Part shown: in pieces, positions 1 through 7,128 of the stretch
Layout: each line of letters begins with the position of its first letter
Position numbering within the stretch: position 1 is the stretch's first letter
NCBI GenBank assembly: GCA_017465865.1
Contig: JAFTVF010000013.1
Span: 62,001-126,000, forward strand
From: Clostridia bacterium
GTDB taxonomy: Bacteria; Bacillota; Clostridia; Christensenellales; Borkfalkiaceae
Direction: 5' to 3'
DNA length: 64,000 bases
Notes under the pieces: generated by a model
What the model saw: only the letters and a program-made list of their open reading frames with translations
Told to the model about the DNA's origin: nothing
Database searches by the model: none
Program-made: the position numbers and the translations under genes

Positions 1-65
1 AAGCCTTTTTGCGTGATATTTCGTATTCGCAACAAATCCGTCAAATTCTCTGCAAAATAATTCAT
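1..65 (-). CDS. Partial Xre-type regulator (N-terminus only)
   Basis: Left-edge fragment: only 21 codons are inside the window, read leftward from ATG at 65-63 with an AGGAG Shine-Dalgarno 8 bases upstream. The start (MNYFAENLTDLLRIRNITQ) has the look of helix 1 of an Xre/Cro helix-turn-helix protein and resembles two other Xre proteins in this window (at 3514 and 56254). The DNA-recognition helix lies outside the window, so the family call is an inference from about 20 residues. Confidence 0.5.
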   Translation of the reverse strand, partial: MNYFAENLTDLLRIRNITQKG

Positions 66-93
66 TGTTTTATCTCCTCTTATTAAGAGAATA

Positions 94-1173
94 TCATGCA
101 GATTTTTTACAACTATATGTAACGATAATATTTTGAAAGTAAATTATGTTTTGGATATTATCCGTAGAAAATTTCAAAGTGATACTTTGATTTTTCAAAT
201 CTTCCATATTAGCTCTATATGTAACGGAATATCTGGTCGCTGTTTTTGTTGTAGGTAAATCTTCTTCGATTGTACCTAAACCGTCAGAATTCAAAATAAA
301 AACTTCATATTTAGGAGAACCTGCATACCCCAAAGGCAAGTCATAATCCCTTTCATAATATACTTCATATGAAACAGTTATTTGCATATAATACTGTTTA
401 GACGCTAATAATTCTAAATCAAAACCAGTCGGAGTTATATAATAAGTCGAAGACGAACTATATCCATCCCAATCTTTAATAGAGGTTTCTTCACATGTTT
501 TAGTATCTGTTAAATTCAACCATTTCGCATAGAGCGTTATATTTTTTTCTATCGACAAAGGAAATGATACTGGAGAAACCAATGATTTGTCAAAATACCA
601 ACCACCAAAAAGGCAACCTGATTTTGATGTTGTTGGAGGAGAAGTTATTGTATTTGTCCGAATAGAATTTACAGCCGTTCCCCCATTAGTTTGAAATGTT
701 ACTGTAGGTTTTACTTGTGCATCTGTTTCATTAAAAGCACTGGCATTATTAGGATTTTCCTTAGATTTACCTGAAAAAGAAGCTTCAATATGACTTATTG
801 CAAAATATACATTATAAGTTATCTCTTCTCTGATATTAAACTCTGTATTAGCTTCTATTTTTTTTGCTACTGTTTTTTCAAAAGAGTATAATTCGGTATT
901 GTTTGCCGAATATAGCTTAGCTTTAACAGTGTATTCTGTTAATGAAACTGCACATTTACTTACAACTTCAATTTCATAAGTAGTGCCACTCCCCTGATTC
1001 CCATTAACCCCCATACTAGTTAATACAGCAGTATCATAAGATGCTTGTGCAAAATATTTATTTTCCACCTCATATATTTTAGACTGATCTTTTTTATCCG
1101 ATTTACAAGAAACAAAGCCAACTGATAAAATAAAAACAAGACATAAACAAAATAAGCGCAAAAATTTTTTCAT
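94..1173 (-). CDS. Secreted lipoprotein with InlB-type (Flg_new) repeat
   Basis: A 359-residue surface lipoprotein. Residues 1-22 form a signal peptide (MKKF, hydrophobic core) ending in a lipobox-like FVSC with Cys23 as the predicted lipid anchor; the -3 Phe is slightly off consensus. Around residues 155-218 there is one Listeria-Bacteroides/InlB B-repeat (VTFQTNGG... GGWYFDKS...ITLYAKW), a beta-grasp module common in Gram-positive surface proteins. The regions either side are not recognised. The gene is AT-rich compared with the core genes of the window and has its own promoter at 1231-1259, so it is probably accessory. No neighbouring gene suggests a specific ligand. Confidence 0.75.
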   Translation of the reverse strand: MKKFLRLFCLCLVFILSVGFVSCKSDKKDQSKIYEVENKYFAQASYDTAVLTSMGVNGNQGSGTTYEIEVVSKCAVSLTEYTVKAKLYSANNTELYSFEKTVAKKIEANTEFNIREEITYNVYFAISHIEASFSGKSKENPNNASAFNETDAQVKPTVTFQTNGGTAVNSIRTNTITSPPTTSKSGCLFGGWYFDKSLVSPVSFPLSIEKNITLYAKWLNLTDTKTCEETSIKDWDGYSSSSTYYITPTGFDLELLASKQYYMQITVSYEVYYERDYDLPLGYAGSPKYEVFILNSDGLGTIEEDLPTTKTATRYSVTYRANMEDLKNQSITLKFSTDNIQNIIYFQNIIVTYSCKKSA

Positions 1174-1230
1174 ATTACTACCTTTGTAAAAATATTTTTA
1201 TTAACAAAATATAAAATTAAGTACAAAATT

Positions 1231-1259
1231 ATTATAGCATATGTTTAAGAATATTTCAA
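1231..1259 (-). promoter_or_regulatory. Sigma-A promoter of the lipoprotein gene
   Basis: On the minus strand TTGAAA (1259-1254), a 17-base spacer and TATAAT (1236-1231), about 58 bases before the ATG at 1173. Confidence 0.7.
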
Positions 1260-1393
1260 TTTATTTTTTACCAATTTATGGAAAAATTTACCATTTCAAA
1301 TGTTAACTTATATTGCGAATAAATCATACAAAGCAACTATACAAAATATCTTCTAGTTCCCCCTAACCACAATCGGTTTTTAGTTCGGATTTA

Positions 1394-1455
1394 CGCAGAG
1401 AAGAGGAGGTTGTTGCAGAGCAACAAAGCGTCGCCTCCGCCCCTCGAATCCTCTT
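1394..1455 (-). repeat. Truncated tRNA-Ser-linked repeat unit (L2)
   Basis: Read on the minus strand it starts AAGAGGATTCGAGGGG, like unit L1, but ends like unit R1 near the other tRNA-Ser: a GACGCTTT motif, a small hairpin (GTTGC-tct-GCAAC), AACCTCC and then a copy of the tRNA-Ser(GGA) acceptor end (CTCTTCTCTGCG) without CCA. It looks like a deletion fusion of two unit types. The segment before it (TCTCCGAAAACAG, 1456-1474 side) is also repeated before L1. Confidence 0.6.
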
Positions 1456-1472
1456 CTGTTTTCGGAGACAAC

Positions 1473-1615
1473 AAAAAAGAGGATTCGCGCCTTTAGCGGC
1501 GCGCCCCGCCAAACGATTATCAATCGTTTGTTTTGCCGTCTTTCTCTTCCGTTCGTTTTTCCTGTTTGGGCAAAATGCTCGCTCTCGCTCGCAGCTCCCA
1601 CCCTCGAATCCTCTT
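1473..1615 (-). repeat. tRNA-Ser-linked repeat unit, type A (L1)
   Basis: A 143-bp unit closed by a perfect 11-bp pairing between AAGAGGATTCG (1615-1605) and CGAATCCTCTT (1487-1477); the 3' strand copies the T-arm/acceptor side of tRNA-Ser(GGA). Inside are a GAGA-loop hairpin with tandem G-A mismatches (1576-1593), a hairpin AAACGATT-GAT-AATCGTTT (1511-1529) and CGCGCC-GCTAAA-GGCGCG (1486-1503). It shares an 18-base start (GGATTCGAGGGTGGGAGC), GCGGGGCGCGC and GCTAAAGGCG with unit R2 at 63424-63573, whose stems have different sequence but pair equally well. Whether it is an RNA, a mobile cassette or both is not settled. Confidence 0.7.
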
Positions 1616-1630
1616 CTGTTTTCGGAGACA

Positions 1631-1670
1631 ACAAAACACGGGATACCCGCTTGGGTATCCCGTGTTTTGT
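1631..1670 (-). terminator. Strong terminator hairpin, original tRNA-Ser(GGA) terminator
   Basis: Perfect 18-bp stem (1631-1648 with 1653-1670) and 4-base loop, directly after the displaced copy of the tRNA 3' end and followed on the minus strand by TGT-rich sequence. It is probably the terminator that belonged to tRNA-Ser(GGA) before the element inserted. Confidence 0.7.
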
Positions 1671-1728
1671 GGCGCAGAGAAGAGGATTCGAACCTCCGGT
1701 AAGCTTCAGACCTACACACGATTTCCAA
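1670..1728 (-). repeat. Attachment site copy: displaced tRNA-Ser(GGA) 3' end
   Basis: 59 bases identical to 6440-6498, i.e. the 3' part of tRNA-Ser(GGA) from the anticodon loop to CCA. The tRNA 5' half is absent, so it is not a tRNA gene. It marks the distal end (att) of the integrated element. Confidence 0.9.
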
Positions 1729-2628
1729 GCTTTACATAGCCGACGGAAAAAGTGTGTATTTTTTTGTCGGCAGGCGGAGCATACCCTTAAACCGCCTTAG
1801 AAATTAGGTCAGGTTTCGCGCGGCCAACGCAATAAACGCGCGTAATACGTCGTGGCTGGCGACGTTGGAAAAAGTATAAATAATCAAGTGGTTGGGGAAC
1901 GTTGCCCGTAGGAGCCGAAAAGAGGCTGAACACCGAAAGGCAAGCAGATTTACATATATCTATACCGCTGGGCGTTCGGCGGGTGAGGATATACGACATA
2001 GAACGAAGACGGCGACGGAGAAGTCAAGCTGTACGTTATGTGGTTCTGCCCGTACAGAGGCAGAACCACGCCCAAAAACAGCACCCCGAAAAAGTCAAAC
2101 ATCCGAGAAACGGCGCAAGCCGTTGGTTACTTCCCTTTTCCCCGTCGCATAGGCGACGGTCAGAGACACCGCGCGGGAAGTTAGTTGCGTTAGCAACTCA
2201 TCTTTCCGTGAGGTGTGCCGCCGTAGGCGTAACGCTTGCTACCGTTAAGGCTCTATATCTCCAAACAGGCGCAACGGCGGGTTTCTATTTATCGGCTTTG
2301 CTTGCGAGGTTGCAAAACCTCGCAAGCTACCCGAAAAACGAAACGGCAATTTACAACGGCGACGCCGTATGCTCGCGCGGAAAAAGTGTTGGGGCGCGCA
2401 GAAACGGACAGACAGGCGGGCGGGTGTGAGGGTGGCAGTGCCACCTCAAAACCGCCGACGGGCTGACCGTGCGGCGCGACACAACCCCGCGCGAGCTGGG
2501 GGCGGGGGAAAAACTTTCAGCCACGGCGTGCAATATCCCTTTTCTTCGAACCGCGCAAGCGTGTTTGAAGTCGCCCAACACACCGCAAAAAAAATCTCCC
2601 CCGAACGTAAGCAAGGAGAAAACAAGAT
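1729..2628. other. Gene-poor, hairpin-rich region of the integrative element
   Basis: About 900 bp in which I find no recognisable protein; the open frames overlap in several phases and none has a convincing start signal. It contains near-perfect hairpins: 2040-2069 (11-bp stem, GTGGTTCTGCC arm) and 2300-2327 (12-bp stem, GCTTGCGAGGTT arm, GCAA loop), plus smaller ones near 2185 (GTTGC-gtta-GCAAC) and 2433 (GTGGC-agt-GCCAC). Such structure could serve as a replication or transfer origin or as RNA, but nothing identifies it. Confidence 0.4.
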
Positions 2629-2844
2629 ATGAAAAAGAAAATCGAGGATTTTAACCCCACCATACGGGCGATTTACGCCTATTTACAAAAAGAACTTGCC
2701 GACGGGGCAAAATATATCAGCTATTACGTAATCGGGCGAAATATCACCCCTGCGCGTTCTTGGCGCACCGTTTCCTATTCTATCGATAAATTGGTATATC
2801 ACGGTTTCGTATTTATAAGAAACGGGCGACTTTCCCTAAAATAA
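2629..2844 (+). CDS. Small protein, possibly winged-helix
   Basis: 71 residues starting at ATG 2629 with AAGGAG about 10 bases upstream. The sequence (TIRAIYAYLQKELADG..., then SWRTVSYSIDKLVYHGFVFIRNGR) has the helix-turn-helix plus beta-wing spacing of a small winged-helix DNA-binding protein, but I do not recognise the family. It is the first gene after the noncoding part of the element and could act in its regulation or excision. It reads rightward toward the convergent RelBE-type pair. Confidence 0.5.
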   Translation: MKKKIEDFNPTIRAIYAYLQKELADGAKYISYYVIGRNITPARSWRTVSYSIDKLVYHGFVFIRNGRLSLK

Positions 2845-2883
2845 CTACACCCCGCAGAGTTGCGCCATTTCCGACGTCGGAAC

Positions 2884-2915
2884 TAAAAAAAATACCCGCT
2901 CAGATCTGAACGGGT
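2884..2915 (-). terminator. Terminator of the relBE-type operon
   Basis: On the minus strand a CACCCG-TTCAGATCTGA-GCGGGTA hairpin is followed by eight T residues, 18 bases after the toxin stop codon. Confidence 0.75.
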
Positions 2916-2932
2916 GAAAAAGGATTTGTAAT

Positions 2933-3217
2933 TTAACTATCGTATACGTTCTTTCTGTGTCCTACCTCCAATATAAAAACGGTAACGATATTTTCTTCAA
3001 TTTTTGCTATCAAGCGGTAATCCCCTATCCTATAGCGCCATTGCCCCGAACGGTTCGCAACCAACGCTTTACCGTGTTGGCGCGGATTTTCGCAGTTTTC
3101 AAGGTTTTTTGCAATCCAATTCGTAATGATAATAAACCGCTGTTTATCCAATTTATGCATTTGCTTCATTGCGCGTTCGGTAAATCTTACCTGATAGCGC
3201 GGTTTCTCATTTTCCAT
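2933..3217 (-). CDS. relE: RelE/ParE-family toxin
   Basis: 94-residue protein of the RelE/ParE superfamily, whose members are ribosome-dependent mRNA endonucleases or gyrase poisons. It has the typical start YQVRFTERAMKQMHKLDK, the central GQWRYRIGDYRLIAKIE (R-x-R-x-G-D-Y-R core) and the C-terminal strand VTVFILEVGHRKNVYD. Its ATG overlaps the end of the antitoxin gene by 11 bases, the usual arrangement for translational coupling. It lies inside the integrative element and may stabilise it by post-segregational killing. Confidence 0.88.
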   Translation of the reverse strand: MENEKPRYQVRFTERAMKQMHKLDKQRFIIITNWIAKNLENCENPRQHGKALVANRSGQWRYRIGDYRLIAKIEENIVTVFILEVGHRKNVYDS

Positions 3218-3425
3218 AACGCGCTATAACCTCTTGTAAACTGTAAGTTTTGGGATTTTGGACAAATTCCGCCATCGCCTCCTCATAAGCCTTTAAGTCG
3301 AATTCGTCTTCGATCCGTTCCATCACGATTTTACGGATATACTCCGAAACGTTTAACCCGTACAATCCCGCAAACTCTTTTATAAGCTCTTGCTCTTTTT
3401 CGTTTACTCGCATTGTAATAGACAT
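3207..3425 (-). CDS. relB: RelB-type ribbon-helix-helix antitoxin
   Basis: 72 residues from the start MSITMRVNEKEQ, preceded by GGGAGGG; an upstream ATG at 3455 has no ribosome-binding site. The N-terminal 45 residues look like a ribbon-helix-helix DNA-binding domain (SITMRVNEKEQELIKEFAGLYG...SEYIRKIV), with a C-terminal tail (AYEEAMAEF...EVIARYGK) likely to wrap the toxin. It is expected to neutralise the downstream RelE-type protein and to repress the promoter at 3455-3483. Confidence 0.85.
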   Translation of the reverse strand: MSITMRVNEKEQELIKEFAGLYGLNVSEYIRKIVMERIEDEFDLKAYEEAMAEFVQNPKTYSLQEVIARYGK

Positions 3426-3454
3426 AGTCAACCCTCCCTTTTTATTGTAAGACA

Positions 3455-3483
3455 ATTGTAATACATATTATGCAATTTGTCAA
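3455..3483 (-). promoter_or_regulatory. relBE promoter with palindromic operator
   Basis: Minus-strand TTGACA (3483-3478), 17-base spacer, TACAAT (3460-3455). Imperfect inverted repeats (ATTGTAA/TTGTAAT, ATTGCATAATATG) overlap the spacer and the -10, as expected for antitoxin autorepression. Confidence 0.65.
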
Positions 3484-3513
3484 GGGGTTTTTGAAAAATT
3501 TTTTGAAAAAAGT

Positions 3514-3780
3514 CTAAAAATTAACGTTGCCGTTGTGCGTGCCGTAGTTGTTATAGTTGTTGTACGTCTTCGCCCCCGTCTCGTCCTCCAAGCCGAGCAG
3601 GTAGTCTGCGGAAACATCAAGAAAAATAGCCATATTTTTAAGGGTGTCATACCCTGGCTTTGCTTTCCCTTTTAGCCATTCGCTTACCTGTGCTTGTTTT
3701 GCCCCTATCTTTTGCGCTAATTGGGTTTGATTTATATTTTGTTCAAGCATTAGATTTCTTAATATTGTAACAAATTCCAT
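3514..3780 (-). CDS. Xre-family repressor of the integrative element
   Basis: 88 residues with a complete Xre helix-turn-helix at residues 6-62 (LRNLMLEQNINQTQLAQKIG...QAQVSEWLKG...DVSADYLLGLED), followed by an Asn/Tyr-rich tail (YNNYNNYGTHNGN). The gene is divergent from the sigma-like/integrase operon, and four copies of an ATAGAAA-type palindrome cover the intervening promoter. By position it is the likely master repressor that keeps the integrase operon silent and controls its own expression. Confidence 0.85.
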   Translation of the reverse strand: MEFVTILRNLMLEQNINQTQLAQKIGAKQAQVSEWLKGKAKPGYDTLKNMAIFLDVSADYLLGLEDETGAKTYNNYNNYGTHNGNVNF

Positions 3781-3791
3781 ACAAGAATTTT

Positions 3792-3870
3792 ATAGAAAAT
3801 TCTATTATAAGTGTTGACTTATAGAAAATTCTATGCTATAATATAGAAAATTCGATATAGAAATTTCTAT
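3792..3870 (+). promoter_or_regulatory. Rightward promoter overlaid by four Xre operators
   Basis: Promoter TTGACT (3814-3819), 17-base spacer, TATAAT (3837-3842). The palindrome ATAGAAAATTCTAT occurs at 3792-3805 and 3821-3834 (inside the spacer), with variants at 3843-3856 and 3857-3870. Binding at the second to fourth sites would block RNA polymerase. A weak terminator-like hairpin (AGCC-ttaaa-GGCT plus six T) lies at 3979-3998 between promoter and first gene. Confidence 0.8.
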
Positions 3871-4030
3871 TCCGAGTTTATCTCCCAAGTACAATTAAAG
3901 CGATCTTAAACGGCGAGCGACCGAAAGCGCAGCCGAAAAGATAATCAACAGGAAGAAACAGCTTTTGAGGTTTGGGAGAGCCTTAAAGGCTGTTTTTTCG
4001 ATAAACTACAATACAGGAGGTAAAAAGGCA

Positions 4031-4516
4031 ATGGACACTAACGCGGAGATACGGAAAGAGGCAGAAAGCGGATTTACGGTTGATTTGTCCGCGTTGGTGG
4101 CACAAGCCCTCCAAGAGAAACGGGAAAAGGCGAGCGAGAAATACGCGCACGTAGAGCAAACGCCCGAGGGCGAGCGGTTGACGTGGAACGCAACGCCCGA
4201 ACAGGTAGCCCGTATTAACGCTGGCGAGCGCGAGGCATTGGACAAGTTTTATTTTGATAACCTGCAACGGTTGACGTATTGCGCGTATCGGTTTATGCGG
4301 AATAACGCGTACGTAAAGGCGGTTGCGTCCTACGAGGATTTACTGCAACAAGTCTATTTTGATTTACGGACGGGAGCGGTAAAGCTACGCCCCTATGATC
4401 GGGCAATATCAAGCGCGGTGTTTCACTCGTTTAGGTTTGCGCCCGTTGGGGGCTATGACGAGGTTTATATTTACAAAGTAAAGGAGAGCGGACAATGTCA
4501 AAGAGTGGCGAATTAA
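4031..4516 (+). CDS. Sigma-region-2-like protein of the element
   Basis: 161 residues from ATG 4031, chosen because AGGAGG lies about 11 bases upstream; the longer frame from 3965 has no such signal. The central part (REALDKFYFDNLQRLTYCAYRFMRNNAYV...SYEDLLQQVYFDL) resembles region 2 of sigma-70-family factors, which binds the RNA polymerase clamp and the -10 element. There is no region 4. The next gene overlaps by 22 bases and carries an HTH-like segment, so the two may act together. First gene of the Xre-controlled operon. Confidence 0.5.
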   Translation: MDTNAEIRKEAESGFTVDLSALVAQALQEKREKASEKYAHVEQTPEGERLTWNATPEQVARINAGEREALDKFYFDNLQRLTYCAYRFMRNNAYVKAVASYEDLLQQVYFDLRTGAVKLRPYDRAISSAVFHSFRFAPVGGYDEVYIYKVKESGQCQRVAN

Positions 4517-5463
4517 GGATACTTCGATATGGTCGGAGCGTAGACGCGCCCGTAAATTACCACCATTACCACCACCGCACGGACGACGTAGACGGGAACG
4601 GCTGGAAATGGCTTGACCTGTACGCCCACGCGGAGAGCGCGGAGGACGTATTCTTCGGGAGCGCGGACGAACGGGCACGCGAAATGTTCTTGAAAGGGTT
4701 TCGGGTATATCTGAAAAAGGTATTTACCGAGCAGGAGCGGGAATTTCTGAAAGGCATACTTGCAGGCAAGGAAAGCCCCTACCAAGTCGGGCGCGCGTTA
4801 GGCGTGGAGCATTTCGCCTTTTTGCAGGGAATACAGCGCAAAGCGTATAAGAACGTCAAACCGCTTGCCAAGCTGGCACGGCTCACAGGTTGGAGCGGTG
4901 CGGAAAGTTTCACGCAAACGATCTATCAGCGGTTAGAGCAATTAAACGCAGGCTTTGCGCTTAACGATATTATCCCGCAGAACCGAAGAGCGCAGAAACG
5001 GCGCGAAAGAATAAAGAAACAACAAGCGGAATATCGCGTAAAAAACATTGAGCGTATTAGACTAGTAAAAAAGCAATATCGAGAGAAAAACCGCGAAAAA
5101 ATCAAAGAGAGAATGGCAAAATATTACATACGAAAAAAAGCGGAATATACCGAAAGCGACATTGAAAGAATTAGGCAATATCAAGCCGAATGGCGCGAGA
5201 AAAACCGCGAAGAAAAGAACCGTAAAGAACGTGAAAAAAGACGAGCCAACCGCGAAGAATACAACAAAAAACGGCGCGAACAATATTCCAAAAAATCAAG
5301 AAAAAGTAAAGATAAACTTAAAGAGTATCAAGCGATATACCGAGCAGAACATAAAGAACAATTAAAACAATATCAAAAACAATATCAAAAACAATATCGA
5401 GCCAAAAAGAAAGCCGAACGCGAGGCGAAAATGCTTGCTTCCATCGAGGAGGCGAGCTTATGA
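4495..5463 (+). CDS. HTH-like protein with long basic coiled-coil tail
   Basis: 322 residues. The N-terminal half has a region-4-like segment at about residues 77-125 (FTEQEREFLKGILAGKESPYQVGRALGV...). From about residue 165 the protein becomes a Lys/Arg/Glu-rich helical repeat (Q-A-E-Y-R-x-K-N-x-E-x-I-R periodicity), likely a coiled coil or nucleic-acid-binding rod. It overlaps the preceding gene by 22 bases (AAGGAG 8 bases before its ATG) and the integrase by ATGA, so all three are translationally coupled. Not recognised as a known family; a role as partner of the sigma-like protein is inferred from gene order. Confidence 0.55.
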   Translation: MSKSGELRILRYGRSVDAPVNYHHYHHRTDDVDGNGWKWLDLYAHAESAEDVFFGSADERAREMFLKGFRVYLKKVFTEQEREFLKGILAGKESPYQVGRALGVEHFAFLQGIQRKAYKNVKPLAKLARLTGWSGAESFTQTIYQRLEQLNAGFALNDIIPQNRRAQKRRERIKKQQAEYRVKNIERIRLVKKQYREKNREKIKERMAKYYIRKKAEYTESDIERIRQYQAEWREKNREEKNRKEREKRRANREEYNKKRREQYSKKSRKSKDKLKEYQAIYRAEHKEQLKQYQKQYQKQYRAKKKAEREAKMLASIEEASL

Positions 5464-6332
5464 ACAACGAGCAATGGACGTTGGGCGCGTGGCTTTGGGA
5501 ATGGTACGAGATTTACAAACGCCCGAGCCTTGCCCCCTATTCCCTGCGGAATATCGAGCAAATGATACGGTTGCATATTCCCGACAGCTTAAAACGGCTA
5601 CCCCTTACCGAGCTACACCCCTACGTTATCGAAAAAGAGCTATTACCGTTAGGCAGAACCCGTACGGCAGTTTACGCACGGCAGGTACTCTTTTCCGCGC
5701 TGGCGAAAGCCGCGCGTTTGGGGTTTATGCCTCATAACGTTATGGAGGCAGTAGACAAGGTACGCTATAAACAGCAACGCGGAAAGGCGTTGACCGCCAC
5801 CGAGCAAGCCGAATTTTTGCGCGCGCTGGAAAACTCGCGCTATAAATGGCTTATGTTATTTTACCTATATACGGGCGTTCGGCGTGCGGAGGCGCTCACT
5901 CTCGAATGGAAAGACGTTGATTTTGAGGGGCGCGTGCTTCTGATCAGAGGCACGAAGACGGAGGAAAGCCTCCGATATATCCCCTTAACCGACGACGTGG
6001 CGGCAATTTTAGAGGGGCAACGCAAGCAAAACAGAAAGGAAAGAGTGAAACGCAAGCAGGGAAAATACCACGACGCGCCGCCGTCGGTTGTATTCCCCTT
6101 TGCCAAGGAGCAGACGAGCCGAGCCTTTAAGGCTCTGTGTCCGAACCACCATTTACACGATTTAAGGCATACCTTTATCACGCGTTGCGCGGAAAGCGGC
6201 GTTAACGTTACCGTATGTCAACAGATCGTCGGGCACTCTACCGCAGATATGACGTTAAACGTGTATACGCACGTTATGGACGAATTCAAGAAAAAGGAGA
6301 TACAAAAATTTTCCATAAACCCGAAATTTTAA
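5460..6332 (+). CDS. int: Tyrosine recombinase (integrase)
   Basis: 290-residue phage-type integrase that would catalyse recombination between the element and the 3' end of tRNA-Ser(GGA). Residues 1-100 form the arm/core-binding region; the catalytic domain shows Arg141 (TGVRRAEAL), Lys166 (GTKTE), His233/Arg236 (HDLRHTF), His259 (GHS) and the nucleophile Tyr269 (VYTHV), so the active site is complete. The start overlaps the stop of the previous gene (ATGA). It ends about 110 bases from the tRNA, as is typical of integrases next to their att site. No excisionase is recognised; the small wHTH-like ORF at 2629 is a candidate. Confidence 0.93.
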   Translation: MNNEQWTLGAWLWEWYEIYKRPSLAPYSLRNIEQMIRLHIPDSLKRLPLTELHPYVIEKELLPLGRTRTAVYARQVLFSALAKAARLGFMPHNVMEAVDKVRYKQQRGKALTATEQAEFLRALENSRYKWLMLFYLYTGVRRAEALTLEWKDVDFEGRVLLIRGTKTEESLRYIPLTDDVAAILEGQRKQNRKERVKRKQGKYHDAPPSVVFPFAKEQTSRAFKALCPNHHLHDLRHTFITRCAESGVNVTVCQQIVGHSTADMTLNVYTHVMDEFKKKEIQKFSINPKF

Positions 6333-6439
6333 CGGGTTTTATCATCGCGACAATAAGCTAAAAATCGAGCGTAGGCAAGGCAAACCGCGCCAAAAACAGA
6401 AAAAGACCCCCGAAAATAATTCCGAAAGTCTTTTCAATT

Positions 6440-6498
6440 TGGCGCAGAGAAGAGGATTCGAACCTCCGGTAAGCTTCAGACCTACACACGATTTCCAA
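6440..6498 (-). repeat. Attachment site copy within tRNA-Ser(GGA)
   Basis: The 3' 59 bases of the intact tRNA gene, identical to 1670-1728. Downstream on the minus strand (6433-6402) an AAAAGAC/GTCTTTT stem carried by the element could terminate the tRNA transcript. Confidence 0.9.
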
Positions 6499-6530
6499 TC
6501 GTGCTCCTTAAACCACTCAGACATCTCTGC
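6440..6530 (-). tRNA. tRNA-Ser (anticodon GGA)
   Basis: 91 bases including encoded CCA. Acceptor GCAGAGA pairs with TCTCTGC; discriminator G; anticodon stem CACGA/TCGTG with loop TTGGAAA gives GGA (UCC/UCU codons); a long variable arm marks class II; T arm GGAGG-TTCGAAT-CCTC. Promoter-like TTGCAT-17-TAATAT lies upstream on the minus strand (about 6556-6596). It is the integration target of the element to its left. Confidence 0.97.
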
Positions 6531-6649
6531 ATAAATAGACGCTCTTTCTCAAAGCGCCTATTTATATTACTGTATTTTTTCAAAAAATGCAAGCGTTTTT
6601 ATCCTACTTTCGAAAAATTTCCGAAAATTTTATCCGTCCCGCTTTTCGC

Positions 6650-7051
6650 TTATTTTTCCAGACTTTCGTCTACGATCTCCGCGTCTACCGCGTTCACCGA
6701 AACGCTCTTGATCCCGTTCATAACCCCGCTCTTGGATTTATACCCCTCTTCGCTCATCGCGATACTTTCGCCGTTCGTCGCGATCAGCCTGTAACGGTAC
6801 AGCCCCGCTTTGTCGTAGTACACCTCGAATTTCGGGCAGGTCTTCGCCGTGGGATTTTTCAAGGTCTGATCCTCTACCCTGTTCTCGGCAATACATTTCG
6901 CCGCGTTTTTACCGATGCTTTCCATGCCTTTTTTACAAGCCGATTTCGTAGAATATACCTGCGAAGAAACTGCGATCTTTTCCTTGTTCGCCGCGTATAA
7001 ACTGAAATTGAACGCGCCCGTAGGCGTCTTTTTGATTACGAATTTGCCCAT
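6650..7051 (-). CDS. DUF1508 (YegP-type) protein with two repeats
   Basis: 133 residues made of two copies of the about 50-residue DUF1508 fold: residues 1-50 (MGKFVIKKTPTGAFNFSLYA) and 72-122 (KFEVYYDKAGLYRYRLIATNG), each with the SEx(x)Y(K/S)SK...G(I/M)xS(I/V) ending. The two-repeat layout and length are usual for the family. The molecular function of DUF1508 is not established; it is often a small abundant cytoplasmic protein. Good Shine-Dalgarno (AAAGGAG) upstream. Monocistronic between the tRNA and the phosphate transporter. Confidence 0.88.
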   Translation of the reverse strand: MGKFVIKKTPTGAFNFSLYAANKEKIAVSSQVYSTKSACKKGMESIGKNAAKCIAENRVEDQTLKNPTAKTCPKFEVYYDKAGLYRYRLIATNGESIAMSEEGYKSKSGVMNGIKSVSVNAVDAEIVDESLEK

Positions 7052-7128
7052 AGTTTTTCTCCTTTGTTTATGATATGTTCATTATACCACAATTTTTCCC
7101 GTTTGTAAATAGGCAAACCGCAATTTTC

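Larger units (their letters stand above)
1670..6498. mobile_element. 4.8-kb integrative element in tRNA-Ser(GGA)
   Basis: Bounded by a perfect 59-bp direct repeat (1670-1728 and 6440-6498). The tyrosine recombinase at 5460-6332 lies next to the intact tRNA, whose 3' end is now supplied by the element. Cargo: a small wHTH-like ORF, a RelBE-type pair, an Xre repressor with four operators over a rightward promoter, two sigma-like ORFs and the integrase. There is no relaxase, capsid, helicase or recognised replication protein, so it is either a small non-conjugative element dependent on a helper, or a reduced remnant. Confidence 0.85.

Noticed and set aside
1670-1728. Possible second tRNA-Ser gene
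   Set aside because: Only the 3' 59 bases are present; no acceptor 5' strand, D arm or full anticodon arm.
1902-2429. Open frame of 175 codons in the element's noncoding part
   Set aside because: No ribosome-binding site, several competing frames across the same hairpins, low-complexity basic translation.
6342-6524. 60-codon minus-strand frame
   Set aside because: Covers tRNA-Ser(GGA) and its downstream hairpin; not protein coding.
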